This document shows positions 21,119-32,033 of a DNA stretch of 64,000 nucleotides, piece by piece (position 1 is the stretch's first letter; every line of letters starts with the position of its first letter). The notes below the pieces were generated by a model. It did no database searches. It was given only the letters and a program-made list of their open reading frames with translations, and was not told the DNA's origin. The stretch is from positions 10,785,420 through 10,849,419 of the forward strand of contig CM020620.1 of NCBI GenBank assembly GCA_009829735.1, given 5' to 3'. The translations under genes were made by a program, and so were the position numbers. Origin of the DNA: Pyropia yezoensis (lineage: Eukaryota > Rhodophyta > Bangiophyceae > Bangiales > Bangiaceae).

Positions 21119-21594
21119 TGTGGCAAAACCCGCTCTCAGGAGCCTCCACCCAGTTGGTGGCAACGGAGAGGGTGCCTCTCGTAACGTTTAGAACCGGAAG
21201 AAGTGCAAGTCGCACACATGCTGTCTCCGTTGTGGGGCAATCCCCCCACTAGTAAACAAGAAGATGGTATGTGGGCCAACAGTTTCTTGGTCGGGACCGG
21301 GAAGCGAGGCCAAGCCCCGCTGTCCCTCCCTTTATCCCCCCAGGGGCCCCTCAGAATCTCGCCACTCAGAATCTCCCACCCCAGCACCTGCCCACCGGGC
21401 CACACAAAAATTCAAGACGATAAAATGCAGAAAACCCTCAAGTCCAAGTTGGACTTCCTACGAAGCTAACTATCCCAAACTTAGGGAATAGGGACCCAAA
21501 TGCATGGGGAGGAACGGGTCAGGCTAGTGGCCTGCCGCCCCTTGCAATTGCCTGGCACGTGTTGCCCCCCTACCTGGGGGTCAATACTGCCACA
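21119..21594 (-). mobile_element. solo LTR of the E3 family
   Basis: The 476-bp sequence begins TGTGGCA and ends TGCCACA and is flanked by a perfect 5-bp duplication CTGCT (21114-21118 and 21595-21599), the hallmark of an LTR insertion reduced by recombination. It is the reverse-orientation relative of the 3' LTR of E3 (63121-63589). Its first ~70 bp have diverged but most of the remainder is close. It splits the tandem array. Confidence 0.9.
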
Positions 21595-21599
21595 CTGCT

Positions 21600-22429
21600 G
21601 TCTTGGTTTAGGTGCCTGACGAGGGCGTAGCCCGCGATGCGGCGGTTGGGGCCGGCGCCGCAGGCCCCGATCACCGCCGCCAGCGCGGTGGTGCTGTCTT
21701 GTTTTGGCTGCTTGGCAGGGGTGCGGCCTGCATTGCGGCTGCTGGGGCTACCGCCTTTCGCAGCGATTGCCGCCAACGGGGTGGTGGTGATGCCGCGGTG
21801 CGGTTAGTCGGGGGGGGGGGGTCGGACCGCATTGAGGCGGCTGGGGCTGCCGTCGCCCGCCCCGTTTTCGTCCTCCTCGGGGTGGTGCTGCCGCTCTACA
21901 CCTGCCTGATGGGCGTGCGGCCTGCGTTACAGCGGCTGGGGCTGCCGCCGCCCGCCCCGACTTGGTCCACCGCGGCGGTGGTGCTGGCGCTGCTCGCCTG
22001 CCTGATGGGCGTGCGGCCCGCGTTTGGACGGGCGGGACTGCCGCCGCCCGCCCGAATCCCCGCCACCGGGGCGGGAGCGCTCCCGCTGTCTAGCTGCCTG
22101 GAATAGGTGCGGCCCTCATTGTGGCGGCTGCTGCCGCCGGTGTTCTGCCTGGTTGGAGGGGGTGCGGTCCTCGTGGCTTTGCGTGCGACTGGCGCCGCAC
22201 GTCCGTTTGCCCTCAACGTTGCCGTGCTTCTGCCTCTGTTTGGCTGCCTGGTTGGGGCGCGGCCTGCGTTGCGGCGGGGGCTGCCTCTTCTTTGGTGTCT
22301 GGTGAAAGAGGGGTGCAGCCCGCGTGGCAGCGGCCGAGACTGCCGCCGCCCGCCCGTTTTTCGTCCACCGCTGCGGAGGTGCTGACGCTGTGCACCCGCC
22401 TGGTGGGGGTGCGGCCCACTTTGCGGCGG
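21600..22429. repeat. ~96-bp tandem array, part 2 (diverged)
   Basis: Degenerate continuation of the array. For example CTGATGGGCGTGCGG recurs at 21906 and 22002, 96 bp apart, and GCTGCCTG-type cores continue to about 22400. No gene recognised. Confidence 0.7.
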
Positions 22430-22981
22430 CGGGGGCGGCAGCTGAAGGGGGACAGGCCTAGGCGGCCGGTAGTTCGTTTGGGCTGGTAGCTGCGCGTGTG
22501 GGGGGGGTCGCGGCCTGGAGGCAGAGCAGGGAAGTGGCCTCTGCCTGCTGGAAGAGGGCGCCGGCCGGCGACGGCCGGCGGTGGGGTGGCGGCGGCCTGG
22601 GGGTGGGTGGCGGTGGCCGGCAGAGCTCCTTCTCCTTCATCCCGCACGATCGCATCCTGGTTGCGCTCTGCCGCCCCCTTTGAGCGTTAGTCATGTACTC
22701 CCGCCCTCCCTCGTTGGCCGCTGGCGGGGTCGCGCCTCCCCACTTGCCTGGGGCGGCTGCCCCCCTCTGCTCTGAGCAGACGGTTGCCGGTGGAAGGAAA
22801 TGGGGAGGAGAGAAGGAGCGTAAGAGGGCTAGCCACCAACAGGCAGAGACACGCACGGGTGAGCACGTCGGAGTGCCCAAAGTATTTGACACGAAAATTT
22901 GCGCGGCCTGGTCAGTATTCATTTCCGCCGATCATGTGGTAGTTGGCTCCTATCTCGCGGCACATCTCAAAAGAGGATCTG
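22430..22981 (+). repeat. ~550-bp inverted repeat, left arm
   Basis: Nearly identical in reverse complement to 26579-27131. The two arms enclose ~3.6 kb that includes a DNA transposon and an LTR. This may be a foldback-type element with long terminal inverted repeats or a recent inverted duplication. Confidence 0.9.
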
Positions 22982-24095
22982 CTGTTGACGATGTGGTTGG
23001 TTGTCACGCGCCCTCAGCTGCGCAACCTGAGATTTTGTTCCCTGAATGCCCTTTGACATGTTGGACGAGTACAGTATTTAAGTTGACAAGGAACCTGGTC
23101 AGCGACTCGCGATCGCCAACGTCAGCTGCGAAGCGCCGGCACCTGCCCCCCTTCGCCCCACCCCCTTGCTCGCTTTACCATATGTGGGCCGCCCGACAGA
23201 TCTGGTGAATATACAGGGCGCCAGCACTCACTCATCTCATCTTCGAGAACGCGCCAGTAAGCGTCTGTCGAAGCAGGGCCCCCAACGGCCCGATCGGAAG
23301 GAGCGTTATATCTGCGCCCCCGTTTGGGTTCCGCCGCTTAGGGGCGGCAGTAACAGCAAAACGAAAGACGGCCAGCTGTGAACTTTTGTTCATCCCATAG
23401 GTATGGTATGCGCTTCAACGGAACGCGAATGCTTTTGCAGCCGGCGCCGGAATGCGCCACCAGTCTGTCTTATCATCGCCAGTTGACCAGAATGCGCCTG
23501 GAAGGAAGTTCCAGGGACCCCCACGGCGGAGAGGGTCATTTGTGTATGGGAAGAGTGACCACGCTGCATCCATTGGTGTACAAACCTAGTGCTAACGAAG
23601 CGTACAGTGGGCATGAATAGCGTGTGAGTGGGTGGGCGAAGCGCGTTGCGCTATAATCGCACCCCCCGGGTGTTTTTGAGCATTGTGGATTTCCTTTTCC
23701 GGTTGGAGGCTGATTGACGAGCCACCTAGTATTCGTCGTCTGCTCAAAGTGGTTGGACAGCGTGCTGAGGTGCGCACAATGATGACAGCCTGATAGGGAC
23801 TGTGAGGAACTGTGGCGCAGCTGGACGACCTCACAGAGTCCGTCTGTAAGGGCAGTGCGTTGGAGGTGGTAGGCGGCATACAAGACGTCACTGATCACGC
23901 GGTGTTAGTCACACAGTGTTATCTCCAAAACTTCTCGCTGACTGTGGCAAACCCGCTTGTGTCGGTGTGCGACGGGTCATGCACTGGGTACACTAGGCTC
24001 CTTTGGAAGGTGACGTACGGTTCAGGGACGCAGTAGTGAACTTTTTGGTGACGTCCTCCACCGACTAGAACGACGATGCTTAACACGCCTATGAG
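22982..24095. other. no gene recognised between inverted repeat and transposon
   Basis: About 1.1 kb of mixed composition without a convincing open frame. If the nested transposon and LTR are disregarded, this is the native spacer of the 550-bp inverted repeat. Confidence 0.5.
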
Positions 24096-26108
24096 GCGCG
24101 CGCGCCGAATCGCAAATGTGGCCCTCGAATCGCATCCCAGACTCCCGCCAACCAGGGCCCTGTCGGGGTTTTGGCGGGCATCCAATCGCTGGGATTGACA
24201 TCCAGATGATTGCTCGGGCCACCCCCGGTCACCGCCTGTCCCCATCGCCGCCGCCCACATCCTCAACCCTCTCACCGCACCATGGCGACCAAAACGCCCA
24301 CTGAGGTGTGCCTGGCGCTCCTAGAGGACGTCAGGCACACCTTCGACACCCTGGAACAGGCGCTGAGGTACGTGGCGGCTGAGACCAAGCGGACCTACTC
24401 GTCCCTGCGGTGGGCGTACCACCGCTCGCGTGGTGGATGCGAGAAGCGGCATGGGCAGCACAAGCTGAGCGCTGAGCAGGAGGCTGTGTTGGTCTCCGTG
24501 GCTCAGGCGTTCAGTGTGAACAACTTGGCTCTGTCAATCGCCCAGACGCGCCAGCTGGTGGAGCGCAAGTGGGGCGTGTCGGTGTCCCGGCATTGGGTCC
24601 GTCTTTTCGTCAACCGCCACCGGAGCAGGCTGAGCAAGCGGGCCTGCAAGGCGCTGGCGGACAAGAGGACAGGGCTTGACGTGTTGGACGGCGTCATGGA
24701 CTTTTGTGACGAGCTCAAGGACTTCCTAGCTCATCACCACTTCCCCGCCCACGCTGTATTCAACTACGACGAGACAAGGGTAGTCCAGAAGGGTGACAAG
24801 CTGGTGCTGCGCCGCCGTGAGGCGGCAAACAAGGAGAGGGCCAATGTGCGGTCCACGCGGCACCAAACCGTCGCCTCCCTTTTGACATTCGTGGGCGCGG
24901 ACGGCTCTGTTTTGCTGAGCATATACATTCTCAAGGCCAACTTTGACGAAGGGAGGAGGCCACTGTGGACTTTACGATGGAGGCGGCACCCCGGGTGACA
25001 CGCGGCACGTGGCCAAGGTACTACTGTTGGAACACGACGGGCTACCTGGACGCGGACGTGTTCAAGGCGGTGTTGTCCAAAGTGGCGGATGAGTTTCATC
25101 GCAATTACCCCGGTCTGGAAGCTTTCCTGTTTGGTGACCAGCTAGCTGCCCACCGCCGCGCCGACATTGTGGAATTTGCGCTCGGCCTGGGCCTGTTCCT
25201 GTTCTCCCTTTCCAAGAATACTTCCCACATCACGCAGCCGTTAGATAAGGCGCCCTTTGGGTCGCTGCAGGCGGACAGGGTGCCCCGGAACGAGGCGGCC
25301 GTCATGGACGGCATGCTGACCAACACGGGTAGCAAAGACTCTCTGATGCTGGCAGCGTACGAGGCTAAGCGGCGCGCCTTCTCTCGGCCAGTCATTGTCG
25401 GCGCTTTCCGATGTCGAGGCCTCTGGCCGTTCGACGCGAAGTTAATGCTGGCAAACGTGCGCGCCAACTTGGGATTGGTTGAGATGGGCCAGACTGCTGT
25501 TGACGCCGCGCGCCACGCGGCGTCGGAGGTCATACGGGCTGCACAAGAGCGCGTGGACGAGGCGCAAGCCAGGTCAACCAGGGGGAAGGCGGTCGTCAAG
25601 CGTGGCGTTGTGCACTCCCCCTACCTCCTCATGGAACGACACCGCGAGATGGAGGCCGAGGCCGCGAAGGAGGTGGCGGCTAAGAAAGTTCGCCGCGAGG
25701 AGCGTGAGAAGAGAAACGAGGACCAGCAGCGCCTGTCGGCTGACAAGGCTGAGGCCAGGGAGCGCCGTCGCTGCCGCGTTTGTGTCGGACCAGTGTACCG
25801 TGGGGGCAAGCGGTGGATTGGGTGCATCTGTGGCGCATTCTGTGTGTGCCCTTCTTGCTCCAAGTCGCTCGCGGCGGGCCTGGCGTTGGGCGAGCACCTC
25901 AAGGTATGCAAGGGGGCCGTTGGGAGTGGTTCCGATAGCGACAGTGAGTCGGCGGGCGAGGGGAGTGGCGGCGAAGGTAGTGAGTAGTCAGTTGTATGAT
26001 TTTATGGCAGGACGTGTCAGTCCTGTGATTGCAAGAGCCAGTTTGGCGAGCACGGATCACCGACTCGGATGCGATTCGAGGGCCACATTTGCGATTCGGT
26101 GCGCGCGC
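24096..26108 (+). mobile_element. pogo-type DNA transposon
   Basis: A 2.0-kb element bounded by 42-bp terminal inverted repeats (24096-24137 and 26067-26108) with one mismatch, containing CCGAATCGCAAATGTGGCCC. It encodes a DDE_1/CENP-B-type transposase. The expected TA duplication is not clear. The right end lies base-to-base against the LTR copy at 26109. Confidence 0.85.
24282..25987 (+). pseudogene. DDE_1 (pogo/Tigger/CENP-B-like) transposase, frameshifted
   Basis: Transposases of this family cut and paste elements with terminal inverted repeats. The start ATG is in a good context (CACCATGGCG). Residues ~60-118 resemble the CENP-B-type helix-turn-helix DNA-binding region (LSAEQEAVLVSVAQAF ... 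GVSVSRHWVRLFVNRH). The catalytic triad is visible as FNYDET (D163), LFGDQLAAH and SHITQPLDKAPF. The first frame ends at 24998 and the rest is in the -1 frame, read from about 24950. A single missing base in the GGGAGGAGG stretch near 24955 explains it, so this copy is probably inactive. After a basic, Glu-rich helix, the C-terminus has an unusual cysteine cluster (CRVCVGP ... GCICGAFCVCPSC) that may bind zinc, followed by an acidic Ser/Gly tail. Confidence 0.88.
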
Positions 26109-26578
26109 TGTGGCAAAAACCAAATGCACACACGGCACCCAAGTTGGGGCGGTGTGCAAGGGCTGCCTCCCGTGTCGGGGGAACCGGAAGAAGTGCAAGT
26201 CGTACACACTCTGTCCCTGTTGTGGGGCAAACCCCCCACTGACAAACAAGAGGATGGTGTGTGGTCCAACAGTTTCTTGGTCGGGACGGGGACGCAGGGC
26301 CAAGCCCCGCTGTCCCTCCCCTTATCCCCCCAGGGTCCCCTCAGAGTCTCGCCACTCAGAATCTCCCACCCCAGCACCTGCCCACCGGGCCACACGAAAA
26401 TTCAAGACGATAAAATGCAGAAAACCCTCAAGTCCAAGTTGGACTTCCTACGAAGCTAACTATCCCAAACTTAGGGAATATGGACCCAAATGCAGGGGGA
26501 GGAACGGATCAGGCTAGTGGCCTGCCGCCCCTTGCATGGCACGTGTTGCCCCCCTACCTGGGGGTCAATACTGCCACA
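26109..26578 (-). mobile_element. E3-family LTR copy without target duplication
   Basis: A 470-bp copy starting TGTGGCAAAAACC and ending TGCCACA, close to those at 21119-21594 and 63121-63589. The flanking 5-mers differ (CGCGC and CAGAT). It abuts the transposon inverted repeat on the left and the 550-bp inverted repeat on the right, so it marks a rearrangement junction and not a simple insertion. Confidence 0.85.
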
Positions 26579-27131
26579 CAGATCCTCTTTTGAGATGTGC
26601 CGCGAGATAGGAGCCAACTACCACATGATCGGCGGAAATGAATACTGACCAGGCCGCGCAAATTTTCGTGTCAAATACTTTGGGCACTCCGACGTGCTCA
26701 CCCGTGCGTGTCTCTGCCTGTTGGTGGCTAGCCCTCTTACGCTCCTTCTCTCCTCCCCATTTCCTTCCACCGGCAACCGTCTGCCCAGAGCAGAGGAGGG
26801 CAGCCGCCCCAGGCAAGTGGGGAGGCGCGACCCCGCCAGCGGCCAACGAGGGAGGGCGGGAGTACATGACTAACGCTCAAAGGGGGCGGCAGAGCGCAAC
26901 CAGGATGCGATCGTGCAGGATGAAGGAGAAGGAGCTCTGCCGGCCACCGCCACCCACCCCCAGGCCGCCGCCACCCCACCGCCGGCCGTCGCCGGCCGGC
27001 GCCCTCTTCCAGCAGGCAGAGGCCACTTCCCTGCTCTGCCTCCAGGCCGCGACCCCCCCCACACGCGCAGCTACCAGCCCAAACGAACTACCGGCCGCCT
27101 AGGCCTGTCCCCCTTCAGCTGCCGCCCCGGC
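26579..27131 (-). repeat. ~550-bp inverted repeat, right arm
   Basis: Reverse complement of 22430-22981 with only a few differences. Confidence 0.9.
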
Positions 27132-28436
27132 CGCCCCCCGCGCCCGGGCGTCCGCCCACCCGCAGCGGGGAGCGTGTGACATTGCTCATTCGGCTGTCTG
27201 CGACGGTGAGCGTCGCGCTGGGCGACGGGGCGGCCCCCTCGGAGCTCAGCGTTGAGGGAGGGGGCAGGCGCCCGTCGTCAAGCTCCTCGCCGGGGCGGCG
27301 GCAGCGGGGGACGTGGCGGCGGCCGAGACGGAGGCGTTCATCCAGAGGAAGGGGCGCTGGCCGGGACGAAGCTTTTCGCCGACCTAGGGGTGCAACAGGC
27401 GCAGTACAGACTGGCGGGGGGGAGGGGGGAGAAGGGGGGCGCCGCCGGAGGGGGAAGTGCGCCTGTCTGGGACGCCGGCGAGCGGCGTCCTCCCGACGGC
27501 GGCGACTGCGGCGGTGATGGCGGTGGCAATTGCACATGGCGCCGTTGCTGTGCAGTCCGCCGCGGGTCGGGACGAGAAGCCAGCCCCCGGGTGGCCCGAC
27601 AACGTGAGTCACTCGCGCCCCGCCCCCTTCCCACAGCCGCGTCAGCCGGCCAGCAGGTCCCCTCTGGCGGCCTCCCATGGCCTCCCACCTCGGCCGCTGC
27701 CCGGGCGGTGCCACAAAGCCGCCTTGAGGAGTGGCCAGCCGGCCTCCCACTGGGGGCGGTTACCTGTGCGGCGGCGGCCACCTTCCGCCACCCGTGGCCG
27801 CCACGCGGGGGCGGCCACGGCACGACCCCCCCCACCCTCTTCCCCTGTGCCACCACGACCACGTTCCCCGGACGTCGCCGGCGGGACGGAAGGCGGATCC
27901 GTCACCGTGCGTCCGGCGAACAGCGCTCGCACTGTTGGCGCGAACGCAGAAAAGGCGGGTACCTAGGAACTTGGGTGGATCGGTGATGTGCGAGTTCTAG
28001 CCCTCTGAGGGGCATTTCCATCAGCACATGTTAATGCGAGGGTGAAGAAACCATTTCGGCTACTAACCCCCCCCACACCCTTAGAATTGGGGAGGTAAGA
28101 TCGGCCTTGCAAACCCACCAGAGGCCGCTTTCACCGCACCCCCATGGGCAGCTTGAGGAGTTACTTCTGGGTGATGGTGTAGTTGTAGCTGCTGTACCTA
28201 GTCCAGAGCTAGTAAGGCAGACGTGTAGCGAGGCAGTTTTGTTTCTCATATCGACCCGGCATTAGCGTGCTAATCTCGCCACCATCCTCAGCCATTCCAT
28301 CATCCTCCCCCCCCTCCTCCATGCGCAGTACAGCTCTCTGCCCCCATCCACCCTGCCCTCCCCCCCGCTGGTCCTTCCTGCCGCCTGCTGTCCATGTATT
28401 AAAGCAGCGTCGGCAAACTTCGCTGTCGCCGCTATC
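27132..28436. other. no gene recognised
   Basis: GC-rich to 27970 with multiple open frames of low-complexity translation, then ordinary composition up to the E1 insertion site. I see no domain or motif that supports a gene. Confidence 0.4.
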
Positions 28437-28441
28437 CTCGC
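28437..28441. repeat. E1 target-site duplication, left
   Basis: CTCGC, repeated at 49515-49519 immediately outside the other LTR. Confidence 0.93.
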
Positions 28442-28980
28442 TGTAGCAGTACTCCCAACCACCAACCCAGAGTCAGGGAAGGAAGAGGAGTATTGCCGAT
28501 ATCCCAACTTGGGACACCGGAAGCAAGCACCTCCACACAGCCGAACACGGAACTTGCGTGTGGTGAACGGGTCAGCTCACCAAGGCACGAACAAGATGTG
28601 TCGGAGCCAGACGGTGTTTACTTGCTTGGCCAGCCAAGGTGGGCCCTCCCCGCCTTGCTGTCCCTCCTTATCAACCCTCCTCACACGCTCACGCAACCCC
28701 TCAAAACACTCAGAGAATGAACCCTCAAACAAACCAATCATATCACTCCACATGCAAAGCACTCAGAGCGTAGAAATCCGTCTGGCTCCCGTGCAAAAAT
28801 CCCAAGAAACAAACACCAGCAGCATTACCCTGCTCTAGTATGTCGGAAGTCCTAGTCGAATTTCCGTCCAGAAGTCAGAAGTTTCACCATCGTGGGTCGG
28901 GTGAATTTCGACTTCCGGTCAGGTCCACTTGACCCGAATCTCCAAAGTATTGGTACCGAATTCCGGCCCAATCTCCCACA
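28442..28980 (-). repeat. E1 3' LTR
   Basis: Near-identical to 48975-49514. On the plus strand it starts TGTAGCAGTACTCCC and ends TCTCCCACA. Confidence 0.95.
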
Positions 28981-28998
28981 TTTCCCCCTTCTCAAAAG
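28981..28998 (-). promoter_or_regulatory. E1 polypurine tract
   Basis: On the minus strand a purine run GAGAAGGGGGAAA lies directly before the 3' LTR, the expected plus-strand DNA priming site. Confidence 0.75.
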
Positions 28999-29988
28999 TC
29001 CAGCCGTCCCGGTGGACGTCCAATCAGCTGCGAGTCGCAGTGACCGGGAGGGGAGGATGCAATTCCCGAGTCGGGATGCAAAGTACGGTGCATCGCTGGC
29101 GTCTAGCGTGCACCAGGGTTACGCCGGGGTTGCACTCGCGTCCGGCGGGGCCCTCCGGGAGAGGCAGTCCCTCTCCGGGGGGTGCGCTCTTTGCCCTAAC
29201 CTGGGTAGAGGAGCCCCCTCCACGCGAAACAGGTGTGGGGGAAAGTCGTCCCCCACCTGGTCAGGGTGCTCCACGGGTGGACTCCTGTGTGGGTGGGCCC
29301 CCTAACCTGGATGTCGGCGTTCCTCCGCCACACCCCCTGCCCCTCAACTGGAGGAGTAGGGCGTCGACGTTCTCACTCGGAACGTCGACCTGCACCTGCC
29401 CCTTCAGTTGGGGTACGGTTGCTCTCGGGGGGTCGGGTTGTATCCCCCCCTTAGAGCTCGATCCACCCCCAGCTGGCTCTCTGCGGGGTGTTCCTCGCTC
29501 CTTTCCCCCCCCCTTCTAGTCAGGGTTGAGGGGTGTGCGCACCCCGAGTTGGGGGTGTTGCACTCGGTCGCCGGCGGTGGTACTCGGCCGCCGGTGCGGA
29601 GTCTTCTCTCCCCGTCGTGTGTGCGGGCGGGTGTGTGTCTTCCCGCCGCTGCTCCCTCGCGTCGGCGGGTCTGTCTCTTCCAGCCGTGCGGATTGTGTCG
29701 CCGCTTGGGGTGGTGTCTTCCCCCTCCCTGCCCCTGTGTCGGGCGTCTTCGTTGTCGGTGGGGGCGTGGGTTGTGTCCCCCCCTTGTTGCTCTTCGTCGG
29801 CGGGGTTGTGTTTTCCCCGCGCTGCCCCTTGTGTCGGGCTTCTTTGTTGTCGTTGGGGAGTGTGGGTCGTGTCCCCCCCCTGTTGTTCAAGGCCCAGGTT
29901 GAGTTAACCTGGTGGCGGTCAAGGAGGGGGAGCGGGTCGTATCCCCCCCCCGTGCTCAACCTCACCGAGTTGGTCAAGGTTATTCAAG
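28999..29988. other. E1 spacer between LTR and aORF with C-tracts
   Basis: No coding region recognised. Several runs of 7-9 C (at about 29444, 29776, 29872 and 29943) follow GTAT or GTGT. The one at 29441-29455 (TATCCCCCCCTTAGA) is identical to the sequence that directly abuts the E2 LTR at 34710. This stretch should hold the promoter and leader of the aORF. Confidence 0.5.
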
Positions 29989-31905
29989 ATGGCGGGTGAG
30001 CCGAGTCGGCCTTTGTCCCCGTCTCCGACGTCTCTGTCGGACAAGCGACGGGCGGGAGAGGAGGCCCTCGGGACTGAGGAGTCTCTCAGCCGGGGGTCGG
30101 CCATGGAGACGACTCGTCCCGGGCGAGGGTCGGAGGCGGCCGCCTCAGCCGTCCCCGCTCCATCACCTCCTACTGCCCCCTCGGCTGTGGTCCCACCGGG
30201 GGATGGGTCTTCCAACCCGGTGGCGGAAGGGGATGTGACTCCCATCCCCCGCCTTCCTGAGTCGCGGCTGCTACTCCCGCCGCGGCCCCGTCCTCCTATG
30301 GGGCCCCGAGCCTGGGCGCCTCCCAAGTCAGTCGGGGAGCTTCCCGACTGCAAGCTCAAGGATGTCTATTTGATCATCCCCGAGCCACGGCGGACCGACG
30401 TATGGTACCGCCGGACTCGTCGGTACCCCAACCAGGTGACTCTACCTGATGGGGTGGTCTGCGACCTACCAGCGCTACTCTGCCTGGCGGACGCGCCTGA
30501 AGTCCAGGCGTTGTCAACCTCCCTCGCCATGGGGTCGGGCGACGTGGAGATCGACGACACCCACGCGGTGGTGTCTACCGAGTGGTGTGCCCTTCCTCGT
30601 CCCTACCTGGGCGGAGAGGACGCCCACGCCCAACACGGTGTGGTGCGAGAGGAGTTCCGACTCCGGGGCTCCTCGGGCTTCCTCATCCACGGGTCGCGGG
30701 TGGAGTTCACCCACGTACCTCTGGAGGAGCGTGAGCACCAGTACCCTCTTCTCCCAGGGTGGTGGGAGACAGTGGAGGTACCTTGCGGGTTTCCGGCTCG
30801 GATCCCCCTCCTCGTTGCCTACTTTGGCTCCGAGCTACGCTCCAGCTCGGAGGGCAACCGGGTCTTCGCCTACCTCGCCACGCACTGGGTGGTCGTGGTG
30901 GCTCGGGGCTGGTACTCCGATGTAGTCCATCGGGGTTACCTGTGGCACCTCCCACCGGCTCTGGTGGAGGGTATGGAAACCCTTGGCTTCCACTGGTTAG
31001 CCTTGGGCGCGGGGGACCTGGCTCCGTTCCTCCTCAAGGGTATGGTCACGCTGCACAATCGACTCGATTGGGCGCAGCTGGACCCTTTCCTCCGCCGCAA
31101 CAAGCGTTCAGAGCCGGGGTCGGAGAGTGAGCCACCCCGGGAGTTCGTCCATGTCACCCATACTCTGGTGCAGTGGCAGCTGCTCCTGCGTGAGGGGTTG
31201 GGGGACCCTTCCCTTCCCTACGCGGAGGGGGTTACTCCCTCTACGTCGCCCCCTGGCTCTGGGTGGGCGACGTCATCGGCGACGACTCGTCGTGGTGCTC
31301 ATCGAGGAGCCCCTCGAAGCCGCGGGCGAGCTGTGCCGACGTCTTCCCCGCGGGTCGCGACTCCGACCTCGGGGGGTGTGGAGCCGACTCAGGCTCCACC
31401 CTTCCAGTTCCTCGAACCCTTCCCCGACGTGGCGTTGGGTTCGCTACGGGTCCGAACTCCGGTCCCGATGCCGATTGCGCGTGGCGTCGGCGAGATGCTT
31501 CCCGACTTGGGAGCCATCATGTATGACGCCACGTTGGAGGCCTCACTCGTGGCCTCCCTTGACACGTTGGCTTGGGTCACCCGGCGTGTCAGTCACTTCC
31601 TCGCGTCGGGCGACTCAGCCACGGCGCGACAGTCATTGGCAGCTGAGGTCACTCGCCTCGCGGTTGGACACGAGTTTGTCCAACGGCTGCTGTCGACTCA
31701 GCAGCAGCTTCCGCGTCACGGAGGGAGTACCTCCGGACATCTTTCTTACGACGGGGATGGGTCCGCGAGTCGGCGGGCCCCTCCCAGTGCTTCCACTCCG
31801 GGGCCCTCCCGAGTGGGTTACGCCCCTCCGCTACCGGCCTACGACCCTGGGGGTTCGTGGTTGGGCGGTCCCTATAGTCGTGGGGGTGGGCATATGGAAC
31901 GCTAG
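29989..31905 (+). CDS. E1 antisense ORF (aORF), function unknown
   Basis: A 638-residue protein encoded on the strand opposite gag-pol, between pol and the polypurine tract. The first ~130 residues are Pro/Ser/Glu-rich and likely disordered. The middle (about 255-420) is globular and homologous to the aORF of E3: WWETVEVPCGFPA against WWPQVEVPYGFPA, LATHW against LATQW, and LLREGLGD...PYAEGV against LLREGLGI...PYAPGV. It is less similar to the E2 aORF (HRGYLWHLPPALVEG against RQGRLFHLPTGVRRH). The C-terminal ~240 residues contain a Ser/Thr/Pro linker, a predicted helical patch (VASLDTLAWVTRRVSHFLAS) and a Gly/Pro tail. I see no catalytic, zinc-binding or membrane motifs. Its 3' end lies 128 bp from the 3' end of pol, so transcripts would converge. 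Extra antisense ORFs are known in some plant Gypsy lineages, but I cannot assign a role here. Confidence 0.85.
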   Translation: MAGEPSRPLSPSPTSLSDKRRAGEEALGTEESLSRGSAMETTRPGRGSEAAASAVPAPSPPTAPSAVVPPGDGSSNPVAEGDVTPIPRLPESRLLLPPRPRPPMGPRAWAPPKSVGELPDCKLKDVYLIIPEPRRTDVWYRRTRRYPNQVTLPDGVVCDLPALLCLADAPEVQALSTSLAMGSGDVEIDDTHAVVSTEWCALPRPYLGGEDAHAQHGVVREEFRLRGSSGFLIHGSRVEFTHVPLEEREHQYPLLPGWWETVEVPCGFPARIPLLVAYFGSELRSSSEGNRVFAYLATHWVVVVARGWYSDVVHRGYLWHLPPALVEGMETLGFHWLALGAGDLAPFLLKGMVTLHNRLDWAQLDPFLRRNKRSEPGSESEPPREFVHVTHTLVQWQLLLREGLGDPSLPYAEGVTPSTSPPGSGWATSSATTRRGAHRGAPRSRGRAVPTSSPRVATPTSGGVEPTQAPPFQFLEPFPDVALGSLRVRTPVPMPIARGVGEMLPDLGAIMYDATLEASLVASLDTLAWVTRRVSHFLASGDSATARQSLAAEVTRLAVGHEFVQRLLSTQQQLPRHGGSTSGHLSYDGDGSASRRAPPSASTPGPSRVGYAPPLPAYDPGGSWLGGPYSRGGGHMER

Positions 31906-32033
31906 AGTCAGCGGTCGAGCGACTTGTTCTTTTCTTGGCGAGAAGAGTGGTGTGTGTTCATCTCGTTTTGTATTGTGCCATAGTCGGCTTTTTTAGTAGA
32001 GAATCATTGAAGAACCATGGTATGCGTTTGTAC

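Noticed and set aside
20780..22429. Array considered as CRISPR
   Set aside because: Units are 96-98 bp and contiguous with no unique spacers; this is a tandem satellite in eukaryotic DNA.
22458..22922. 154-codon frame present in both arms of the inverted repeat
   Set aside because: Identity simply reflects the inverted repeat; Pro-rich translation without motifs.
23812..23830. Perfect tRNA-like A box (TGGCGCAGCTGG)
   Set aside because: No B box, acceptor stem or T arm follows; the sequence does not fold as a tRNA.
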